Below are positions 58,932 to 64,000 of a stretch of DNA of 64,000 bases, in pieces. The notes beneath the pieces were generated by a model. The model worked only from the letters and a program-made list of their open reading frames with translations. It had not been told where the DNA came from and did not search any database. This stretch comes from Burkholderiales bacterium. Its GTDB lineage: Bacteria > Pseudomonadota > Gammaproteobacteria > Burkholderiales > Casimicrobiaceae. The position numbers were made by a program, and so were the translations under genes. The stretch spans positions 18,536 through 82,535 of the forward strand of contig JAICKU010000008.1 of the NCBI GenBank assembly GCA_025927765.1. The letters are read 5' to 3'. Every line of letters begins with the position of its first letter. The stretch's first letter is position 1.

Positions 58932-60646
58932 ACACGCTCGGCATCAATGCGGCCTTTCACGATTCGTCGGCGTGCCTCGTCGTCGACGGCAACGTCGTCG
59001 CGGCGGCCGAGGAGGAGCGTTTCACGCAGATCAAGCACGGCAAGCGCCCGGTACCGTTCTCGGCGTGGGAGCTGCCCTACCACGCCATCGACTATTGCCT
59101 CGCCGAAGCGGACCTCCACATCGGCGACGTCGACCACGTGGCGTATTCGTTCGCGCCCGAGCTCCTCGTCAACGGCAGCGGAATGCCGCGCGAAATCACG
59201 CTGCCGCTCGAGCCCTCGGCGATTCGCGTCGCCAACCGCGCGCCGTGGGATGCGCTGTTCCTCTCGTACGTCGTCAACGCGCCGCGGCAGCTCGCGGGCG
59301 GCGTCCCGCACCACCTGCACCGGCGGCTCTCCACGACGTCGACGCCGCGCTGGCAATGGCATTACGTGTCGCATCACCTCGCGCATCAGGCGAGCGCGTT
59401 CCTCGCCGCGCCGTTCGACGATTGCGCGGTGCTGACGATCGACGGCCGCGGCGAGAACACGTCGACGCAATACGGTGCGTTCCGCAACGGCCGCTACGAG
59501 CGCCTCGACGACGTGCCGCTGCCGCATTCGCTCGGCCTCTTCTACGAGGACGTCACTCGCCACCTGGGCTTCCTGCACTCGTCCGACGAATACAAGGTGA
59601 TGGCGCTCGCGTCGTACGGCACGCCGCGCTTCGTCGACGTGCTGGCCGAGCACGTGCGCTGGCAGGGCGACGGCCGCTACGTCGTCGACACGCCGCCGCT
59701 CGCGTCGCTGTGTGCGCCCCGTGCGCCGGGCGAGCCATTCCTCCCCGTGCACGCCGACGTCGCGCACGCCGCGCAGCGCGTGCTCGAGCATACGGTGCTC
59801 GAGATCGCGAAGTGGCTGCGCACCGCGACCGGACAGCGCAACCTCGCGATGGCCGGTGGCGTGGCGCTCAATTGCGTGATGAACGGCAAGCTGCGCGAGG
59901 CGCGCGTGTTCGACGACATCTGGGTGCAGCCGGCCGCGGGCGATGCCGGCACCGCGCTCGGCGCGGCACTGTGGATCGACCGCGAAGCGCGCGGGGGCGA
60001 CGCTGCACCCCGCCGCTACACGATGCGCGACGCGTACCTCGGCCCGCAGTACTCGCCCGACGAGATCGAGGCGGCGCTCCGGCACGCGCGTGTGCGCTAC
60101 GACACGCCCGACGATCTGCCCGATGCGATCGCGAAGCGACTCGCCGACGACCGCATCGTCGGCTGGTTCCAGGGACGGATGGAATTCGGCCCGCGCGCGC
60201 TCGGCGCGCGCTCGATCCTCGCCTCGCCGCTTTCCGCGGCGATGCAGTCGCGCCTCAACGAGCTCAAGGATCGCGAGGATTTCCGGCCGGTCGCCCCGGC
60301 GGTGCTCGCGGAAGCGGCCGCCGACTGGTTCGAAGGCTGCGCGGATTCCCCGTACATGCTGTTCGTGCATCGCGTGCCCGACGACCGGCGCGCGCGCATT
60401 CCCGCCGCATGCCACGCCGACGGCAGCGCGCGCGTGCAGACCGTCTCGCGCGCGGCCAATCCGCTGTACCACGACCTGATCGACGCGTTCGCGCGCCGCA
60501 CGGGCGTGCCGGTCGTCATCAACACGTCGTTCAACACGCGCGGCAAGCCGATCGTCTGTACCCCGCGCGACGCGCTCGAATGCTTCTTCACGTCACCGCT
60601 CGACGTGCTCGCGATCGGGCCGTACATGATCGAGAAGACGCCTTAA
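58928..60646 (+). CDS. NodU/CmcH-family carbamoyltransferase
   Basis: The 572 residues start MNTLGINAAFHDSSACLVVD. YVSHHLAHQASAFLAAPF carries the HxxxH metal site of the Kae1-like domain, with DGRGENTSTQYGAF and MAGGVALNCVMNGKLRE. The C-terminal YrdC-like part has GRMEFGPRALGARSILASPL and FNTRGKPIVCTPRDAL. It transfers carbamoyl from carbamoyl phosphate (via carbamoyl-AMP) to a hydroxyl, as NodU does on Nod factors. Here it likely decorates a sugar. It ends where the GT2 gene begins. Confidence 0.93.
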   Translation: MNTLGINAAFHDSSACLVVDGNVVAAAEEERFTQIKHGKRPVPFSAWELPYHAIDYCLAEADLHIGDVDHVAYSFAPELLVNGSGMPREITLPLEPSAIRVANRAPWDALFLSYVVNAPRQLAGGVPHHLHRRLSTTSTPRWQWHYVSHHLAHQASAFLAAPFDDCAVLTIDGRGENTSTQYGAFRNGRYERLDDVPLPHSLGLFYEDVTRHLGFLHSSDEYKVMALASYGTPRFVDVLAEHVRWQGDGRYVVDTPPLASLCAPRAPGEPFLPVHADVAHAAQRVLEHTVLEIAKWLRTATGQRNLAMAGGVALNCVMNGKLREARVFDDIWVQPAAGDAGTALGAALWIDREARGGDAAPRRYTMRDAYLGPQYSPDEIEAALRHARVRYDTPDDLPDAIAKRLADDRIVGWFQGRMEFGPRALGARSILASPLSAAMQSRLNELKDREDFRPVAPAVLAEAAADWFEGCADSPYMLFVHRVPDDRRARIPAACHADGSARVQTVSRAANPLYHDLIDAFARRTGVPVVINTSFNTRGKPIVCTPRDALECFFTSPLDVLAIGPYMIEKTP

Positions 60647-61630
60647 ATGAACCCCGAGATCACCGTCGTCATCGCCACGTACGAGCGCCCCGTCCTCCTT
60701 CTGCGCTGCGTCGACGCGCTGCTCGCGCAGACGCTCGCGCCCGAGCGCTTCGAGATCGTCATCGTCGACGACGGCTCGTCGCGTGCCACCCGCGAAAGCG
60801 TGATCGCGGAGCTCGGCGCGCGCCGGCGCGTGCGGCGCGCGCCGATCCTGCGCTTCCTGTGGCAACCGGAGAACCGCGGACCCGCGGCGGCCCGCAACTG
60901 CGGCATCCTCGCCGCGCGCGGGCGCGTGATCGCGTTCACCGACGACGACACGCTGCCCGCGCCCGACTGGCTCGCCGCGGGCCTCGTCGCGATCGCGGGT
61001 GGCGCCGACGCCGTCGCGGGCAAGGTCGAAGTGCCGTTGCCGGCGGTGCCCACCGACTACGAGCGCGATGCCGCGGCGCTGTCGAACGCCGAGTTCGTGA
61101 CCGCGAACTGCTTCGTGCGCCGCGACCTGCTCGCCGCCGTCGGCGGCTTCGACGAGCGCTTCCGCTTCGCCTGGCGCGAGGACACCGACCTCTGCTTCCG
61201 GCTTCGCGCGAGCGGTGCGGTCGTGCGCTCGTCGCGTGCCGCGCGCGTCGTGCATCCGGTGCGACCGGCCGCGTGGGGTGTGAGCCTCGCGCAGCAGCGC
61301 AAGGTGATGTTCGACGCGCTGCTCTACAAGAAATTTCCGCTCGGCTATCGGCGCTACATCCGCCGCCGGCCGCCCTGGGAGTATTACGCCGCGGTGGCCG
61401 CGGGCCTGTGCACGGTCGTCAATGCCGTGGGCGGCGTGTGGCCGCTCGCGCTCGCGAGCCTCGTCGCCTGGATCGCGATCGGCGTCACGTTCGCGCGCCG
61501 CCGCCTCGCGCACACGAGCCACGCGCCGTCGCATGTCGTGGAGATGGTGGTGACGTCGTTCCTGATCCCGTGGCTCTCCGTCTACTGGCGAACGCGCGGC
61601 GCATTGCGCTTCCGCGTGCCGTTCGTGTAG
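60647..61630 (+). CDS. Glycosyltransferase family 2 with C-terminal membrane helices
   Basis: The 327 residues contain the GT-A core: ITVVIATYERPVLLLRCVDA, FEIVIVDDGSS, NRGPAAARNCGI and the DxD-like IAFTDDDTLPAPDWL. VGGFDERFRFAWREDTDLCF is the acceptor/base region (ED). Two C-terminal hydrophobic segments (about 245-275 and 300-315) would tether it to the inner membrane. The ATG follows the carbamoyltransferase stop directly. Confidence 0.92.
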   Translation: MNPEITVVIATYERPVLLLRCVDALLAQTLAPERFEIVIVDDGSSRATRESVIAELGARRRVRRAPILRFLWQPENRGPAAARNCGILAARGRVIAFTDDDTLPAPDWLAAGLVAIAGGADAVAGKVEVPLPAVPTDYERDAAALSNAEFVTANCFVRRDLLAAVGGFDERFRFAWREDTDLCFRLRASGAVVRSSRAARVVHPVRPAAWGVSLAQQRKVMFDALLYKKFPLGYRRYIRRRPPWEYYAAVAAGLCTVVNAVGGVWPLALASLVAWIAIGVTFARRRLAHTSHAPSHVVEMVVTSFLIPWLSVYWRTRGALRFRVPFV

Positions 61631-61639
61631 CGCGAATCG

Positions 61640-62674
61640 ATGGTCCCGCTCGACAGCGCCCACGACTCACGGCTCGACGACGTGGCGCCGCCGTTGCCGC
61701 GCTTCGTGCAGATCGAGCCTGTCGGGCAATGCAACCTGCGCTGCGAAATGTGCGCGATCCAGTTCCGCGGCGAAGGCGCGCCCAACGGACCGCTCGCGTT
61801 CCTTGCGTTCGACGACTTCGTGCGCCTCGTCGAGGGCTTCGGCGACATCGACGAGCTGCAGTTGCAGGGCCTCGGCGAGCCGACGATGCATCCGCGCTTC
61901 TTCGACATGGTCGCGTGGGCGTCCGCGCGCGGCATCCGCGTGTCGACGAACACGAACCTGACGCTGTGGTCCGAACGGCGCGCGCAGCAATGCATCGACA
62001 GCGGCCTCGCGACGCTGCACGCGAGCCTCGACGCCGCGTCGCCGGCGCTCTACGAAAGCATTCGGCGCGGCGCGCATTTCGAGAAGGTGCGCCGCAACCT
62101 GCGTCGCGTGGTCGCCGCGCGAGCGAACGCGCACTCGCCGCTCGACATCCGCATCGTGACGGTGCTGATGCGCAAGAACCTGCACGAGCTGCCCGCCATC
62201 GTGCGCCTCGCGCACGACGAGGGTGTCGGCAACGTGTTCGTGCAGTACCTCTGTCACGACTTCGAGGAGGCGACGCTGCCGCCGGAATACCGGCCGATGC
62301 GCGACTACGTGCACGAGCAGTCGCTCGACGCGATGCCGCGCGACCGCCTCGAAGAGGCGTTCGCGGCGGCCCGCGCCGAAGCTTCGCGCTGCAATGTCGA
62401 TCTGCGGCTGCCGCCGCTCACGCGCCGGCTGCGCACGCAGGCAACGCCGCGCTGCGACTGGCCGTGGCGAGGCGCGTACGTGAGCTACCGCGGCGACGCG
62501 ATGCCGTGCTGCATGGTGAGCACGCCCGATCGCGTGAACTTCGGCAACATGCTCGCCGACGGCGTGGAGAGCGTGTGGAAAAGCGGCGCCTACCAGCGCT
62601 TCCGCGCCGGGCTCGCGGCGGATACGCCGGCGCCGATCTGCCGCTCGTGCGCGCTCTACCGCGGCGTGTTCTAG
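61640..62674 (+). CDS. Radical SAM protein with SPASM-like C-terminus
   Basis: The 344 residues carry the radical SAM motif CNLRCEMC (C31, C35, C38) after FVQIEPVGQ, and LQGLGEPTMHPRFF. A C-terminal Cys set in PRCDWPWRGAYVSYRGDAMP, then CCMVS and CRSCALYRG, looks like a SPASM/twitch auxiliary-cluster domain. Such enzymes modify peptides or sugars by radical chemistry. No precursor peptide gene is seen nearby, so a sugar-epimerase or dehydratase-like role in the glycan is a reasonable guess. It starts 9 bp after the GT2 gene. Confidence 0.88.
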   Translation: MVPLDSAHDSRLDDVAPPLPRFVQIEPVGQCNLRCEMCAIQFRGEGAPNGPLAFLAFDDFVRLVEGFGDIDELQLQGLGEPTMHPRFFDMVAWASARGIRVSTNTNLTLWSERRAQQCIDSGLATLHASLDAASPALYESIRRGAHFEKVRRNLRRVVAARANAHSPLDIRIVTVLMRKNLHELPAIVRLAHDEGVGNVFVQYLCHDFEEATLPPEYRPMRDYVHEQSLDAMPRDRLEEAFAAARAEASRCNVDLRLPPLTRRLRTQATPRCDWPWRGAYVSYRGDAMPCCMVSTPDRVNFGNMLADGVESVWKSGAYQRFRAGLAADTPAPICRSCALYRGVF

Positions 62675-62687
62675 TGACGGCGCGCGC

Positions 62688-63851
62688 ATGGACACGCGGC
62701 GGATCCTCGAGATGAAGCTCGTCGAGCTCGCGAGCCGGCGCGCATCGCCCCAGCGCATCGCGGTCTTTCGCGCGCTGCAGTTGGGCGATCTGCTGTGCGC
62801 AGTGCCGGCGCTTCGCGCCGTACGCAACGGTTATCCCGACGCCGAGATCACGCTGATCGGCCTCCCGTGGGCGGCCCGGTTCGCCGAACGCTTCCATCGG
62901 CTCGTCGACGGCTTCGTCGAGTTCCCGGGGTTCCCGGGATTGCCCGAGCGCGAGCCCGATGTCGGCGCGCTGCCGCGGTTCCTCTCCGACGCGCAGGCGG
63001 CGCGGTACGATCTCGCGATCCAGATACACGGGCGCGGCGAGCTCACGAACTCGATCGTCGCCGCCCTCGGCGCGCGTGAAATGGCGGGGTTCTGCCCGCA
63101 GGGGGGGCCCTGCCCCGATCCACTGCGCTTCCTGCCGTGGCCGGAAACGGGCACCGAGATCCACCGCACGCTCGCGCTGACCGACTTTCTCGGCCTGCCG
63201 CGCGCCGGCGACCGCCTCGAGTTCCCGCTCGACGACGACGAGCGCGCCGAAGCGCTGGATCTGCTCGAGCGTCACCACGTCACCCCGGGGCGCTTCGTGT
63301 GTGTACATCCGGGTGCGCGGCTTTACACACGTCGCTGGCCGGCCGACTACTTCGCGGCGGTCGCGCAGGACATCGTCGACCGCGGATTCACCGTAGTGCT
63401 GAGCGGCAGCGCCGACGAGGCGCTCGTCACGCGCCGCGTTGCGCGTTTCCTGCCTGCGCGAGCCGTCGTCGATCTCGCCGGACGTACGTCCCTCGGCGTG
63501 TTCGCGGCGCTGCTCACGCATGCGCGCCTGCTCGTGTCGAACGACACCGGCGTTTCACACGTGGCCGCGGCATTGCGCGTACCGAGCATCGTCGTCTCGT
63601 GCGGCGCCGACCCGCGCCGCTTCGCGCCGCTCGATCATGCCTTGCACGAGGTCCTGCACCATCCAGTCGCGTGCCGCCCCTGCACGTACGCGCATTGCCC
63701 GGTCGGCCACGGCTGCGCTCACAAGCTCACGCCGGAACGCGTGATCGCGCGCGTGCGTACGCGCCTCGTGGTGCCCCGCGACCCCGAGCCGCTGCGTTTC
63801 CCGCGCTGGCGCGCGCCCGCCGACGGCCACGCGTCGCCGCCCCCGCGCTAA
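62688..63851 (+). CDS. Glycosyltransferase family 9 (heptosyltransferase-like)
   Basis: The 387 residues contain RIAVFRALQLGDLLCAVPAL (GT9 N-terminus), FVCVHPGARLYTRRWPADYF and RLLVSNDTGVSHVAAALRVP (donor domain). A Cys/His-rich C-terminal stretch (CRPCTYAHCPVGHGC) is like that of the first GT9 in the operon. The first 20 residues before the Rossmann strand may be an extension. It follows the radical SAM gene by 13 bp. Confidence 0.9.
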   Translation: MDTRRILEMKLVELASRRASPQRIAVFRALQLGDLLCAVPALRAVRNGYPDAEITLIGLPWAARFAERFHRLVDGFVEFPGFPGLPEREPDVGALPRFLSDAQAARYDLAIQIHGRGELTNSIVAALGAREMAGFCPQGGPCPDPLRFLPWPETGTEIHRTLALTDFLGLPRAGDRLEFPLDDDERAEALDLLERHHVTPGRFVCVHPGARLYTRRWPADYFAAVAQDIVDRGFTVVLSGSADEALVTRRVARFLPARAVVDLAGRTSLGVFAALLTHARLLVSNDTGVSHVAAALRVPSIVVSCGADPRRFAPLDHALHEVLHHPVACRPCTYAHCPVGHGCAHKLTPERVIARVRTRLVVPRDPEPLRFPRWRAPADGHASPPPR

Positions 63852-63905
63852 CGCGGTGGCACGCACGATGCATCGAAGTCGGCATCGAACGACGTGGAGC
63901 GTTGC

Positions 63906-64000
63906 ATGAGGCGGTTGCGCATCCTCACCTGGCAGGTGCACGGCAACTACCTCTATTACCTCACGCACGCGCCGCACGAGTTCTTCGTCCTCGCGAAGCC
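63906..64000 (+). CDS. Start of a glycosyltransferase-like gene, cut by the window end
   Basis: Only 31 codons are visible: MRRLRILTWQVHGNYLYYLT, continuing HAPHEFFVLAKP. This start resembles predicted GT4/GT1-type glycosyltransferases of betaproteobacterial polysaccharide clusters. GGAG lies 7 bases before the ATG. The 54 bp before it contain nothing notable. The rest is outside the window. Confidence 0.6.
   Translation, partial: MRRLRILTWQVHGNYLYYLTHAPHEFFVLAK

Noticed and set aside
58882..62715. Open frame of 1277 codons on the plus strand over the carbamoyltransferase, GT2 and radical SAM genes
   Set aside because: Wrong register of three genes with clear catalytic motifs; the translation is arginine-rich low complexity.

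Overview
The window is about 64 kb of GC-rich DNA, densely coded, from a Gram-negative bacterium. Gene order points to Betaproteobacteria (Burkholderiales or a close relative): accA-tilS, ndk-rlmN-pilW-rodZ-ispG-hisS-yfgM-bamB-der-hfq-hflX-hflK-hflC-DUF2065-hisZ-purA, and a cysE-iscR-iscS-iscU-iscA locus beside trmJ/suhB. Nothing seen fixes the genus.

Positions 1-8.4 kb (minus strand) hold a very large CPBP-type membrane protease (cut by the window start), a family III CoA-transferase, a three-subunit proton-translocating transhydrogenase (pntAA-pntAB-pntB) and a tartrate/D-malate-type dehydrogenase. Positions 8.5-30.9 kb (plus strand) are conserved housekeeping genes for fatty-acid synthesis, tRNA and rRNA modification, isoprenoids, outer-membrane assembly, RNA chaperoning, membrane proteolysis control, histidine and purine synthesis, RNase R and serine synthesis. 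One tRNA-Leu(CAG) lies on the minus strand. Positions 31-37 kb carry the iron-sulfur locus, in which the IscU-like protein lacks two of three cluster-ligand cysteines and no hscB, hscA or fdx follows.

Positions 37-64 kb form an accessory region devoted mainly to a surface glycan: six or seven glycosyltransferases, an FAD oxidoreductase fused to one of them, a glycosidase-like protein, an amidohydrolase, a deacetylase, a NodU-type carbamoyltransferase, a heptose-phosphatase-like HAD enzyme, a short-chain dehydrogenase, a radical SAM/SPASM protein and two heptosyltransferase-like GT9 proteins. In its middle sits a regulatory block: an NtrC-family sigma-54 activator, a lone receiver protein and a degenerate histidine-kinase-like protein. 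Four sigma-54 (-24/-12) promoter matches lie upstream of genes here and face in the right direction: before the glycosidase operon (46.9 kb), a small ORF plus PRC-barrel gene (47.1 kb), a serine-rich lipoprotein (51.7 kb) and the long glycan operon (55.0 kb). I read this as one RpoN-dependent regulon, which is the most interesting system in the window.

A dispersed palindromic repeat (core GTAGGGTCGGACTCCA) occurs four times at gene 3' ends, and in three cases it supplies the stop codon of the neighbouring gene.
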